Made by a program: the position numbers and the translations under genes. A DNA stretch of 64,000 nucleotides. Origin: Planctomycetaceae bacterium. Its GTDB lineage: Bacteria > Planctomycetota > Planctomycetia > Planctomycetales > Planctomycetaceae. The stretch spans positions 1 to 64,000 of the forward strand of contig PBSL01000074.1 of the NCBI GenBank assembly GCA_002726205.1, in the 5' to 3' direction. The notes under the pieces are model-generated. The model ran no database searches, was not told the DNA's origin, and saw only the letters and a program-made list of their open reading frames with translations. Positions 9,355 through 17,599 of this stretch are shown here, piece by piece. Every line of letters starts with the position of its first letter. Positions within the stretch are counted from its first letter, which is position 1.

Positions 9355-10380
9355 ATGCCCGTCGCCACTCCCGAACAATACGCCGCCATGCTCGACGCGG
9401 CACAGCAAGCTGACTACGCCTTCCCGGCGATCAACGTCACCTCGCTGGTCACCATCAACGCGGCGCTGGCGGCATTCTCCGAAAAGCGGTCCGACGGCAT
9501 CATCCAGGTGTCGCTGGGGGCCGGCAGCTTTGCCGCCGGTCTGAGTGTCGCCGACAGCGTGTTTGGGGCAATCGTGCTGGCCGAAGCGACGCATCGGCTC
9601 GCACAACGCCACGATGTTCTGGTGGCATTGCATACCGATCACTGCCAGCCCGGCAAAGTCGATTCGTTCCTTCGGCCCCTGATCGCCGAAACGGCCCGCC
9701 GACGAGAGGCCGGCCTCGGGAACCTCTTCCAGTCGCACATGCTTGACGCGTCCGAGTTGCCGCTGGCCGAGAACATGGCACTGTCGCGGGATCTGCTCGC
9801 CGAGTGTGCGGCCAACGAGATCATTCTCGAGGTCGAAGCAGGGGTGGTCGGTGGCGAGGAGGATGGGATCGACAATTCGGATCAGCCCGCCGAGAAGCTC
9901 TACACCAGTCCCGAGGACATGCTCTACGTTCACGAGCAACTCGACGGACTTGGTCGCTACCTGTTCGCGGCAACCTTCGGCAACGTTCACGGCCATTACA
10001 AACCCGGGGTCGTGCAACTCAGCCCCGACATCCTTCGCGACGGGCAGGCAGCGGTTGTCGATCGCCATGGCGAGGGCGCCCGCTTCGATCTCGTCTTCCA
10101 CGGCGGGTCCGGAACGCCGGTCGAACAGATCCGCGAAACCCTGCAGTATGGCGTCGTCAAGATGAACATCGACACCGATACCCAGTATGCCTTCACCCGC
10201 CCCGTCGTCGATCACGTGATGAAGAACTACGATGGTGTGCTGAAGATCGACGGGGAGATCGGCAGCAAGAAGGCCTACGATCCCCGCGGCTATCTCAAGG
10301 CGGCCGAGACCGGTGTTGCCCAACGACTTGGCCAGGCCTGCGACGACCTGCTCTCGTCGGGCCAAACCATCACCGGCTAG
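9355..10380 (+). CDS. fba: Class II fructose-bisphosphate aldolase
   Basis: A 341-residue zinc-dependent aldolase that interconverts fructose 1,6-bisphosphate with dihydroxyacetone phosphate and glyceraldehyde 3-phosphate. The metal and substrate motifs are present: ALHTDHCQPGK, ILEVEAGVVGGEEDG, NVHGHYKPG, FHGGSGTP and KMNIDTDTQYA. The GGEEDG form and the length fit the longer FbaA-type subgroup. It is convergent with the next minus-strand gene and shares a CTAG stop with it. No strong ribosome-binding site is visible before the ATG. Confidence 0.95.
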   Translation: MPVATPEQYAAMLDAAQQADYAFPAINVTSLVTINAALAAFSEKRSDGIIQVSLGAGSFAAGLSVADSVFGAIVLAEATHRLAQRHDVLVALHTDHCQPGKVDSFLRPLIAETARRREAGLGNLFQSHMLDASELPLAENMALSRDLLAECAANEIILEVEAGVVGGEEDGIDNSDQPAEKLYTSPEDMLYVHEQLDGLGRYLFAATFGNVHGHYKPGVVQLSPDILRDGQAAVVDRHGEGARFDLVFHGGSGTPVEQIRETLQYGVVKMNIDTDTQYAFTRPVVDHVMKNYDGVLKIDGEIGSKKAYDPRGYLKAAETGVAQRLGQACDDLLSSGQTITG

Positions 10381-11246
10381 TCGCGGGATCTTGCCAGTCG
10401 GGTGTGCAGTCGCCGGTCGCGTGGCATGTTGGCCAGGCGGACGACCAGCAGCTTTTTCAGGCCGGTTGCGGTCGTGAAGAACTGCTGGCCGAGAGAGTCG
10501 CCCGAGCTTGTCTCGGCAGCGGTGACCACGGTCATCTCGCCGACCGTCAAATCGACGGTGAATTTCAGCTCGAACAACGGCACGATTTCCTGCCGGGTCC
10601 GAAATCCCCATCCCGCCTCGGTCGCCGTGTGTCTGAGCCTCCGGGGACCGTGGTGAACCTCGGGCAGGCACTCGAGTCGCACCCAACCTTCACGCAGTCG
10701 ACGCGCCGTGATCCTGAGGATGAAGCGGACATCGAAAAACTCCCGTGGCGTCTTGGCCTCTGCGATCTGGATCTTCGCTTCGGCCACCGGTTCGTCGTGC
10801 AGGATGACTTCGGTCTGACCGCCATCCCTCAGGTAAATCCTCCATCCCCTCAGATCCTTGCGGCGAGCAGGTCCAGAGACATCGGCACCACCGAGTTCAG
10901 GAGCTGTCAGACCCAGGAGTTCCTCCAGGGCCGGGGGAGGCGTGGATCCGATCTGACCGACCCGGATACCGTGCCGGGCCAGTGAGGCTCGCATCGCTGC
11001 CGGACGACGGCCAATCGTGTCGAGACGATTCCAGAGGTCCTCTCCCATCAAAGGGTCGTGGCCCGGCCGCTGGGCGAACACGAACTCCAGTTGCATCGCG
11101 TCGCGAGCCATCCCCAGTGGACGCACTCGAAGGCCCACCGCGTCCAGGACCTTGTCGGTCGAAGGCGAAAACACGTGACAGCCGACGGGTGCCAGGCCCC
11201 AGGCCGCGGCCAGGACAGGAAGCAAGGCGAGCCGGAGATCGGGCAT
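10377..11246 (-). CDS. Exported protein of unknown function, possible lipoprotein
   Basis: A 289-residue protein of no family I can name. The N-terminus (LRLALLPVLAAAWGLAPVGC) is a signal sequence with a cysteine that could be lipidated, although the lipobox (PVGC) is poor. The rest looks globular, with mixed beta-rich segments such as WRIYLRDGGQTEVILHDEP. It has its own near-consensus promoter, with an 80-base leader. It ends on the CTAG shared with aldolase. Confidence 0.65.
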   Translation of the reverse strand: MPDLRLALLPVLAAAWGLAPVGCHVFSPSTDKVLDAVGLRVRPLGMARDAMQLEFVFAQRPGHDPLMGEDLWNRLDTIGRRPAAMRASLARHGIRVGQIGSTPPPALEELLGLTAPELGGADVSGPARRKDLRGWRIYLRDGGQTEVILHDEPVAEAKIQIAEAKTPREFFDVRFILRITARRLREGWVRLECLPEVHHGPRRLRHTATEAGWGFRTRQEIVPLFELKFTVDLTVGEMTVVTAAETSSGDSLGQQFFTTATGLKKLLVVRLANMPRDRRLHTRLARSRD

Positions 11247-11333
11247 CCAGGCGATTCGTCAAGACGTGTCGGGACCGGAAACCGAAAACGAACCATGAAC
11301 CAGCATCGTCGGCCGGGCCCGTGACGGGGCGGG

Positions 11334-11363
11334 AGTTTAGGAGAGCCGTGGCGAGACTGTCAA
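11334..11363 (-). promoter_or_regulatory. Strong candidate sigma-70 promoter (minus strand)
   Basis: On the minus strand, perfect TTGACA (11363-11358), an 18-base spacer and TAAACT (11339-11334). It drives the 10377-11246 gene and lies back to back with the ispF promoter, with 20 bases between the two -35 boxes. Confidence 0.55.
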
Positions 11364-11383
11364 TCCGGCTCACTCGTCACACG

Positions 11384-11412
11384 TTGTCACATTCCCGGCG
11401 GCTCGCTATCAT
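11384..11412 (+). promoter_or_regulatory. Strong candidate sigma-70 promoter of the ispF operon
   Basis: TTGTCA (11384-11389; 5 of 6), a 17-base spacer and TATCAT (11407-11412; 5 of 6). The predicted start at about 11419 puts the whole 11-bp tandem array in the 5' untranslated region of ispF. Confidence 0.6.
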
Positions 11413-11434
11413 GCTCGCGGTTTGTCGCGGCTCG

Positions 11435-11500
11435 AACACCGCAGCAACACCGCAGCAACACCGCAGCAACACCGCAGCAACACCGCAGCAACACCGCAGC
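11435..11500 (+). repeat. Six perfect copies of an 11-bp tandem repeat
   Basis: Unit AACACCGCAGC repeated exactly six times with no spacer (66 bp). It sits between the predicted ispF transcription start and the ispF ATG at 11524. The 11-bp period is about one helical turn and is not a multiple of three. Confidence 0.95.
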
Positions 11501-11523
11501 TGCCCAGGCGTCGGGGATCAACG

Positions 11524-12015
11524 ATGCGGGTCGGGATCGGGCACGATACCCATCGGCTGGAGCCGGATCGGCCGTTGTGGATTGGAGGGATCGAGATACC
11601 TGCAGACTGTGGGGCGGTCGGCCACAGTGACGCGGATGTGCTGCTGCACGCGGTGACCGACGCACTGCTGGGAGCCGGTGGTCTCGGGGACATCGGTCGC
11701 TGGTTTCCCGACAGTGACCCTCGTTTCGCCGGAGCCGACAGCAGCCGGTTCGTCGTGACGGTTCGCGAGGAACTGGATCAACGAGGGTGGAAGGTCGTGA
11801 ACCTGGACGTGATTGTGTTTGCCGAGGCGCCCAGGCTGGCGCCTTTTGAGAGAACGATCCGGGAACGGTTGGCCGAGTTGCTGCAGACCGAAATCGCGAG
11901 GATTAACTTCAAGGCGAAGACGGGTGAGGGCGTTGGTCCGATCGGTCGTGGCGAGGCGATATCGGCCACCGCGGCCGTCCTGATCGACACGGATTCACGG
12001 GTAGAGGCACCATGA
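11524..12015 (+). CDS. ispF: 2-C-methyl-D-erythritol 2,4-cyclodiphosphate synthase
   Basis: A 163-residue enzyme of the MEP isoprenoid pathway that converts CDP-ME 2-phosphate to the cyclodiphosphate. The start MRVGIGHDTHRL, the metal-site histidines (GHDTH, GHSDADVLLHA), the FPD motif and the C-terminal NFKAKTGEGVG signature are all intact. The frame is open upstream through the tandem repeat, but homology begins at ATG 11524. The stop overlaps the cysS start as ATGA, indicating coupled translation. Confidence 0.96.
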   Translation: MRVGIGHDTHRLEPDRPLWIGGIEIPADCGAVGHSDADVLLHAVTDALLGAGGLGDIGRWFPDSDPRFAGADSSRFVVTVREELDQRGWKVVNLDVIVFAEAPRLAPFERTIRERLAELLQTEIARINFKAKTGEGVGPIGRGEAISATAAVLIDTDSRVEAP

Positions 12016-13568
12016 CACTGCGAGTCTACAACACGCTGACGCGGACGAAGGAGACTTTCGAGACGGTCGAACCGGGACGGGTGGGGATGTACCTCTGCGG
12101 CCCGACCGTCTACAAGCCCTCGCACATCGGCCACATGGTCGGCCCGGTGATTTTTGACACGATCAAGCGGTACCTGGTCTACAACGGCTACGAGGTCCAA
12201 CTTGTCATCAACATCACGGATGTCGATGACAAGTTGATCAACCGCGCGGCGGAGAACGGTGTCACCGTGGCCGCCTTGGCGGAAGAAATGACCCGGGACT
12301 ATTTCGACAATCTCGCCACGATCGGGGTCGACAGTGTCGATGATTTTCCGAAGGCCACCGATCACATCGATGAGATGCAGTCGATGATCGGCCGGCTGAT
12401 CGAAGACGGGCACGCCTATCCTCTGGAAGGGGACGTCTACTTCGAGGTCTCGACCGATGATGACTACGGCAAACTCAGCCGCAGGACAGTCGAGGAGACG
12501 ATGGCCGGGACACGTGTCGAGGCGAACCAGAGAAAACGGCATCCGGCCGACTTCGCTCTCTGGAAGAAGTCCCGCGACGGTGAACCTTCCTGGGAGAGTC
12601 CCTGGGGACCGGGCAGGCCGGGCTGGCACATCGAGTGTTCGGCGATGAGCATGAAGCTGCTGGGTGAGTCCTTCGACATCCACGGTGGTGGACTCGACCT
12701 CCTGTTCCCTCACCACGAGAACGAATTGGCCCAGTCAGAGTCGTGCAACGGGAAACCGTTTGCACGGTACTGGTTGCACAACGGCCTGATGCAATCTGGT
12801 ACGGGCGGCCGCCAGATCGGTGGTGATCACGATCGCCACGGTGATCTCCGGGAACTGCCACCCCGGGACGAGCAATTGCAGCAGGAAACCAACAAGCTTG
12901 CCGGCTCGCAGGGGGCCGCGTCGGTCAAGGAGCTCTTCGCGGTCCATGATCCCGAGATCGTCCGCTTCTTTCTGCTCGGCACGCATTACCGCAGCCCGAT
13001 CGACCTCAGCGACGAACGAATCGCCGAGACCGGTCGCAGTCTGCAGGGATTTTATCGCCTGTTCGAGGCCTTCGAGCGGATCACCGGGAGCTCGGTTTAC
13101 GAGTTGAAGATTTCCACTTCACGAGAGACTTCCGTCGAGATCGACGAGGAACTCGCGTCGTTCCGTGACCGGTTCGTCGAGGCCATGGACGACGACTTCA
13201 ACACCGCTGGTGCCGTCGGTGTGCTCTTCGAGTTGAGGACGGCCGTCAATGCCTTTGTCGACGACAGTGGTCTGGACGCGGCGGCGGCCCCCACCGGGGC
13301 GGAGGATCGCGAACGACTTGTGGCCGCGCTGACGCTGATTCGTGAACTGGGTGGGCTGCTGGGCGTTTTCCATCATCCCCACGCCGCCGCTGCCGACGGT
13401 GATGCCGACGGGCTCACCGAAGAGTTGATGCAACTGCTGATCGACTTGCGGGCCGAGGCCCGGGTGGAGAAGAACTTCTCGATGGCCGATACGATCCGTG
13501 ATCGGCTGGCCGAAATCGACATCACGCTCGAAGATCGAACCGACAAGACACTCTGGCGACGCGGGTGA
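12012..13568 (+). CDS. cysS: Cysteine-tRNA ligase with divergent KMSKS loop
   Basis: A 518-residue class I aminoacyl-tRNA synthetase that charges tRNA-Cys. The HIGH motif (PSHIGHM) and the zinc ligands (LCGPTVY, HIECSAM, HHENE) are present. After YWLHNGLM there is an insertion of roughly 28 residues (GGDHDRHGDLRE region), and the expected KMSKS is KLAGS at residues 295-299 (AAGCTTGCCGGCTCG, 12894-12908). The reading frame is intact throughout and the helical C-terminal domain is normal, so this looks like a functional lineage variant rather than decay. It is second in the ispF-cysS-ruvC-ruvA operon. Confidence 0.95.
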   Translation: MTLRVYNTLTRTKETFETVEPGRVGMYLCGPTVYKPSHIGHMVGPVIFDTIKRYLVYNGYEVQLVINITDVDDKLINRAAENGVTVAALAEEMTRDYFDNLATIGVDSVDDFPKATDHIDEMQSMIGRLIEDGHAYPLEGDVYFEVSTDDDYGKLSRRTVEETMAGTRVEANQRKRHPADFALWKKSRDGEPSWESPWGPGRPGWHIECSAMSMKLLGESFDIHGGGLDLLFPHHENELAQSESCNGKPFARYWLHNGLMQSGTGGRQIGGDHDRHGDLRELPPRDEQLQQETNKLAGSQGAASVKELFAVHDPEIVRFFLLGTHYRSPIDLSDERIAETGRSLQGFYRLFEAFERITGSSVYELKISTSRETSVEIDEELASFRDRFVEAMDDDFNTAGAVGVLFELRTAVNAFVDDSGLDAAAAPTGAEDRERLVAALTLIRELGGLLGVFHHPHAAAADGDADGLTEELMQLLIDLRAEARVEKNFSMADTIRDRLAEIDITLEDRTDKTLWRRG

Positions 13569-14170
13569 TCAGCCCGCGTCGTCGCTCCTTGTTTCCTGAC
13601 CACTGGATAGCGCAACGGATGGCCCGAATCCGACCAGGCGGTTCCGCAGGCAGCGACGTTGGCCGCGATCCCGGGCTGTGCGTGGGAGTCGACCCCGGAC
13701 TGAACCGGACCGGGTATGCCGTGATATCGATCAAGGCAGGGAAACTCGTGCTGCACGAGGCCGGCGTGGTGCGATCGACCAACGGGTGTTCGCTTGCCGA
13801 GCGGGTCGCCGAGATCGGCCAGGGACTCGACGAGGTGTTGACCGAGTTTCGGCCGGACGTGCTCGCCATCGAGCAGGTGTTCTCGCTTGTTCGCAACCCG
13901 AAGTCCGCGTTGTTGATGGCGCACGCCCGGGGCGCGATTCTGATGACCGCGGTAAATCATACCGCGGAGGTGGTTCATTACACGCCGACGCAAATCAAGC
14001 GATTGCTGACCGGCAGTGGGCGTGCCGACAAGGACCAGATCGGCCGGGTCGTGCAGGCTGAACTGAAACTCGATGCTCCCCCCAGGCCACACGATGTTGC
14101 CGACGCATGCGCGGTGGCCATTTGCCACCTGCACAGCAACGGAGATCCCAGCAGGAGAATTTCCGCGTGA
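13565..14170 (+). CDS. ruvC: Holliday junction resolvase RuvC
   Basis: A 201-residue endonuclease that cuts Holliday junctions. The acidic catalytic residues are visible in [18 protein letters not shown] and [13 protein letters not shown] at 13565 overlaps the cysS stop as GTGA, a pattern used repeatedly here, so I chose it. ATG at 13619 would remove an 18-residue N-terminal extension and is a good alternative. It is followed by ruvA with another GTGA overlap. ruvB is not adjacent. Confidence 0.94.
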   Translation: MISPRRRSLFPDHWIAQRMARIRPGGSAGSDVGRDPGLCVGVDPGLNRTGYAVISIKAGKLVLHEAGVVRSTNGCSLAERVAEIGQGLDEVLTEFRPDVLAIEQVFSLVRNPKSALLMAHARGAILMTAVNHTAEVVHYTPTQIKRLLTGSGRADKDQIGRVVQAELKLDAPPRPHDVADACAVAICHLHSNGDPSRRISA

Positions 14171-14802
14171 GAACTCGAATCACCGGGCGACTGATCACAC
14201 TGGACGACACCGAGGCGTCGATTGACGTGGGCGCGTTCGAGTACGCCGTCTACGTGCCCCAGTTTGTCCAACGGCAATTGCAGACACGGATTGGCGAGGA
14301 GATCAGCCTGAGAACGATCGAGTATTTCGAGGGAAATCCACAGAAGGGGCGGCTGACTCCCAGGCTGATCGGCTTCACCAGCGATGCTGAACGCGAGTTC
14401 TTCGAACTGATCTGTTCGGTCGATGGCGTCGGCGTCAAGAAGACACTCAAGGCCATGGTCCGCCCGGTTCGTGATGTGGCCGAGGCAATCGTGGAGAAGG
14501 ACGCGGAACGACTGACGATGTTACCCGGCATCGGACCCGCGGTTGCCGATCGGGTGATTGCCAAACTGCACCGCAAGATGACCCGGTTTGCACTGATGGT
14601 CGGCCAGGAACACGACGAATCCGCGTCCGGAGTTGACCGAAACCTCGTCAACGAGGCCCACGAGGCGTTGATCGGGCTGGGGCATTCCACGGCCGATTCC
14701 CGGGCGAAACTCGAAGCAATCTTCTCCTCCGGTGAGAAGTTCGAGTCGGTCGAAGACGTCCTCCGCGAAGTCTACCGGCAGCAGCGACACGACGGCGGCT
14801 GA
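14167..14802 (+). CDS. ruvA: Holliday junction DNA helicase subunit RuvA
   Basis: A 211-residue protein that binds four-way junctions and loads RuvB. GTG at 14167 overlaps the ruvC stop and follows an AGGAGA ribosome-binding site. The N-terminal OB-fold begins with [10 protein letters not shown]. Two helix-hairpin-helix motifs follow ([11 protein letters not shown] and [13 protein letters not shown]), then the C-terminal RuvB-interacting helical domain ([13 protein letters not shown]). It is diverged from the E. coli protein but complete. A weak terminator-like hairpin follows. Confidence 0.92.
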   Translation: MRTRITGRLITLDDTEASIDVGAFEYAVYVPQFVQRQLQTRIGEEISLRTIEYFEGNPQKGRLTPRLIGFTSDAEREFFELICSVDGVGVKKTLKAMVRPVRDVAEAIVEKDAERLTMLPGIGPAVADRVIAKLHRKMTRFALMVGQEHDESASGVDRNLVNEAHEALIGLGHSTADSRAKLEAIFSSGEKFESVEDVLREVYRQQRHDGG

Positions 14803-14822
14803 GAACGCTTTGCTGGGGCCGC

Positions 14823-14846
14823 CCGGCGACGGCAACTGCCGGTTTT
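14823..14846 (+). terminator. Weak intrinsic terminator candidate after ruvA
   Basis: Stem CCGGC (14823-14827) with GCCGG (14838-14842), or the inner alternative CGGC-AACT-GCCG, followed directly by TTTTCT. The stem is short but the placement, 20 bases after the ruvA stop, is right. Confidence 0.35.
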
Positions 14847-14942
14847 CTCGACGGCAGACTCCACCGCGTCGCAGCGGGGAAACCCCCGGTTGCTGGAAGC
14901 GGCAAGTTGAGAGAAATTGATTTTTCCCTCAAATCTTATCAA

Positions 14943-15029
14943 GTCCACCCAGTGGGACTGCCGATTCCACCGGTAGGACGAGCCGGGAAGGCGACCACAA
15001 GGAACGTGGTTACGGGGCAGGGAAGCCCC
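14943..15029 (+). promoter_or_regulatory. Structured 5' leader with tandem hairpins and GGA loops
   Basis: The 271-base gap holds an AT-rich promoter-like stretch (14908-14942) without confident hexamers, then consecutive hairpins: CCAC/GTGG (14945-14955), CTGCCG/CGGTAG with one G-U pair (14958-14976), GCC/GGC with loop GGGAA (14982-14992), ACCAC/GTGGT with loop AAGGAAC (14994-15010) and GGGGC/GCCCC with loop AGGGAA (15014-15029). Two loops hold ANGGA, and a third ANGGA (15058-15062) overlaps the ribosome-binding site. This resembles CsrA/RsmA targets. Confidence 0.4.
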
Positions 15030-15073
15030 AGTCAACGTCATCGTCGCTCGTTGCGTCACGGAGGATTGAGACC

Positions 15074-15292
15074 ATGCGACCACGGTTGAGGATCTACAAC
15101 GGCGAGGATCAGCTGGCGACTCTGCCGGAACCGGCGGTAAACGTCCGTTTCGGGGAAATCACCGAGATCCTGGCCGACGCCAGCCGGACGGGACGGACCT
15201 GGTTGCAGGACTTCGCGGACGACGAAGTTCAGATTTCCTCGGATCTCTACGAGATCCTCTGCTCTTACCGTCACCTTCGACCCAGTGCCTGA
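15074..15292 (+). CDS. Small conserved hypothetical protein
   Basis: A 72-residue acidic protein (RLRIYNGEDQLATL at the start, DDEVQISSDLYEILCSY near the end). ATG at 15074 follows GGAGG (15060-15064) at ideal spacing. The stop overlaps the start of the glycerate kinase gene as TGATG, so the two are translationally coupled. I recall similar short proteins in planctomycetes but know of no function. Its unusually structured leader suggests that this gene pair is regulated after transcription. Confidence 0.75.
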   Translation: MRPRLRIYNGEDQLATLPEPAVNVRFGEITEILADASRTGRTWLQDFADDEVQISSDLYEILCSYRHLRPSA

Positions 15293-16650
15293 TGGATGAG
15301 GCAGTCCGCGGTCAGGCCCGGGCGATCTGGCAGGCGGGCGTCGATGCGGTGGATTCCGGCCACCTGATTCGCAGGGCGGTTTGCTGCGACGGGACGACGC
15401 TGGATGTCTGTGGCCACCGGTTTGTACTCGACGAACTGGAACGGTTGATCGTTGTCGGCAGCGGCAAGGCTGGCGCCGGCATGGCGGCGGCACTGGAGGA
15501 TCTGTTGCCCCCGGATCTTGTGGCCGAGCGTCTCAGTGGTTGGATCAATGTGCCTTCGGATTGTGTCGCGGCGCTGTCCCGGATCACGTTGCACGCGGCA
15601 CGACCGGCTGGGGTCAACGAGCCGACCGTCGAAGGGGTGATGGGGGCCCAGGCGATCCTGCGGCTGGTTGCCGAGGCGGGACCGACCGACCTGGTCCTGG
15701 TCCTGATTTCCGGCGGCGGCAGCGCGCTGCTCCCGGCACCGGCTGCCGGAATCTCACTTGTCGACAAACAGGTGGTGACGCGATTGCTGATGCACTCTGG
15801 AGCGACGATCAATGAACTGAATTGTGTCCGCAAGAGACTCAGCGCCGTCAAAGGCGGCAACCTGGCCCGCGCGGCCAGCGAGGCACGAGCGGTCCTGGGC
15901 CTGTTGATCTCCGATGTCATCGGTGACCCACTGGATGTCATCGCCTCCGGTCCCACGGTTGCCGACAGCGGCACCGATGCGAAGGCCCTGAAGATCCTCA
16001 AGAAGTTCATCACACGCATTGATGACGTACCCGAGGTGGTCTGGCGGTTTCTGGAAGCGCGAAGCGAAGACACCGAAGTGCATGACATGGCTTTACCCGA
16101 CTCGGTCTCCAATCACGTCATCGGCAACAACCAGGTTGCCGTCGCCGCCGCCATCGCCCATGCCCAAGCACTTGGTTACCACGTCCACTCGCTTGGATCG
16201 GACAACCAGGGCGTGGCCCGTGAGGAGGGAGTTCGCCTGTGGGAATTGTGCCAGCTGATCCGATCCGGTGCGGGACCGGTTCCGGCGCCTGCCTGCGTGG
16301 TGTCCGGCGGCGAACCTGTCGTGCAATTGACCAGCAGCGACGAACCACGACGCGGCGGCCGTAACCAGGAACTGGTTCTCGCGGCTCTCGTCGCGGCCTG
16401 GGAGAGTGGTCTGGATCACCAGGTGATTCTCTCGGGTGGCACCGACGGTGAGGATGGCCCGACAGATGCAGCCGGTGCAGTGATCGACCAGGAACTGTGG
16501 CGATCGGTGAGGACCCGTGACCTGCCGCCCGACCCGTTCCTGGCCAGGAATGACTCCTACACGTACTTTGAGCGGGCCGGGGGATTGCTCAAGACCGGCC
16601 CGACGCATACCAATGTCATGGATCTGCGAGTGGCGCTGGTTACCGGTTGA
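15292..16650 (+). CDS. Glycerate 2-kinase, GckA/TtuD (MOFRL) family
   Basis: A 452-residue kinase that phosphorylates D-glycerate to 2-phosphoglycerate. The N-terminal DUF4147 region shows VVGSGKAGAGMAAALE, LISGGGSALLPAP and NCVRKRLSAVKGG. The C-terminal MOFRL domain shows GGRNQELVLAAL and SGGTDGEDGPTDAAGA. The length matches the family. It is coupled to the small upstream gene and its end overlaps the convergent transporter gene by 11 bases. Confidence 0.93.
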   Translation: MDEAVRGQARAIWQAGVDAVDSGHLIRRAVCCDGTTLDVCGHRFVLDELERLIVVGSGKAGAGMAAALEDLLPPDLVAERLSGWINVPSDCVAALSRITLHAARPAGVNEPTVEGVMGAQAILRLVAEAGPTDLVLVLISGGGSALLPAPAAGISLVDKQVVTRLLMHSGATINELNCVRKRLSAVKGGNLARAASEARAVLGLLISDVIGDPLDVIASGPTVADSGTDAKALKILKKFITRIDDVPEVVWRFLEARSEDTEVHDMALPDSVSNHVIGNNQVAVAAAIAHAQALGYHVHSLGSDNQGVAREEGVRLWELCQLIRSGAGPVPAPACVVSGGEPVVQLTSSDEPRRGGRNQELVLAALVAAWESGLDHQVILSGGTDGEDGPTDAAGAVIDQELWRSVRTRDLPPDPFLARNDSYTYFERAGGLLKTGPTHTNVMDLRVALVTG

Positions 16651-17566
16651 GCGGATCCCGTGACGGGTCGGCGCTGCCACCGTTCGTTGGTTCTCCATCC
16701 CCCGGCGCAGACCACACGGTGTATCTCAGCACCAGGCCGCTCAGGATCAGGCCACCACCCAGCCAGGTCCACGCCGCCGCGGTTTCCCATCCCACCAACC
16801 AGACCCAGACCGGTGTCAGGACAGGTTCCAGCAGCGCGATCAGGGAGGCGTCCTGTGCGCGGGCGGACTTGAGCCCGCGGGCGAACAACAGGTAGGGGAT
16901 CGACATCTGGAAGACACCGAAGGCTGCCAGCAGCAGCCATTGCTGGATCGACAGCACGGGAGGATGCAGGTACAGCCAGGGCAGCAGCACCAGGCAACTG
17001 GCGGACTGGTTGACCAGGATGAGAAAAACCGGTGACTCGTCACGCAATCGTCGCAGCGACACGATCACACCGGCAAAGGTGAGTCCGCTGGCGATGGCCA
17101 GCAGGTTGCCCCAGGCGGTCTGGTTTCCGCCGGAGCCGGTCACGATGCAGGCAATTCCGGCCACGGCCAATCCGACCGTGACCAGGCTTCCCCTGTGCCA
17201 GCTTTCTTTCAGGACCAGCAGTCCCAGCAGAAAGGTCCAGGGGATGGCCGTGTATTGCAGGAACACGGCGGCGGCGGCTGTGGTCATCGTCATCGCCGTC
17301 AGGAACAACACGTTCATTGCCGCGAAGGAACCGGCCATCGGAACCAGTCCTGGCCGAAACCTGATGTCGGATCGTCGAACCAGCGGCAACAGGCACGCCG
17401 CCGCGAAGAATGCCCGCAGGCACGCCAGCGTTGGTCCCGGGATGTCCCGGAGTGGCCCGGCCTTGACGAACAGCCCGGTGGTACTCCACATCACCGCCGC
17501 GACAACCAGCAACCAGTGGCCGCGCGACGCGAGGACAGGAAACGGGTTGTGGAAGCGATTGATCAT
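16640..17566 (-). CDS. EamA-family (DMT) permease
   Basis: A 308-residue integral membrane protein with about ten hydrophobic helices arranged as two EamA repeats (first repeat begins WLLVVAAVMWSTTGLFVK; second begins WGNLLAIASGLTFAGVIV). Such drug/metabolite transporters move small molecules across the inner membrane; the substrate cannot be told from sequence. It is divergent from the archease gene with only 33 bases between the starts and convergent with glycerate kinase. Confidence 0.9.
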   Translation of the reverse strand: MINRFHNPFPVLASRGHWLLVVAAVMWSTTGLFVKAGPLRDIPGPTLACLRAFFAAACLLPLVRRSDIRFRPGLVPMAGSFAAMNVLFLTAMTMTTAAAAVFLQYTAIPWTFLLGLLVLKESWHRGSLVTVGLAVAGIACIVTGSGGNQTAWGNLLAIASGLTFAGVIVSLRRLRDESPVFLILVNQSASCLVLLPWLYLHPPVLSIQQWLLLAAFGVFQMSIPYLLFARGLKSARAQDASLIALLEPVLTPVWVWLVGWETAAAWTWLGGGLILSGLVLRYTVWSAPGDGEPTNGGSADPSRDPLNR

Positions 17567-17599
17567 TGGCGTGGTCGATCATGGTATAAGGTCGACACC

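Noticed and set aside
11435-11500. CRISPR-like array
   Set aside because: Eleven-bp units are contiguous with no spacers and there are no cas genes.
12012-13568. Frameshift in cysS as an explanation for the missing KMSKS
   Set aside because: The frame is continuous with normal coding character before and after the divergent loop, and the downstream HYRSP and C-terminal motifs stay in frame.
14941-15040. Possible cobalamin riboswitch, from GGGAAGGC and a later CCCCAGTC
   Set aside because: The order and spacing of the B12 box and conserved helices do not fit; the hairpin series is better described as an unknown leader.
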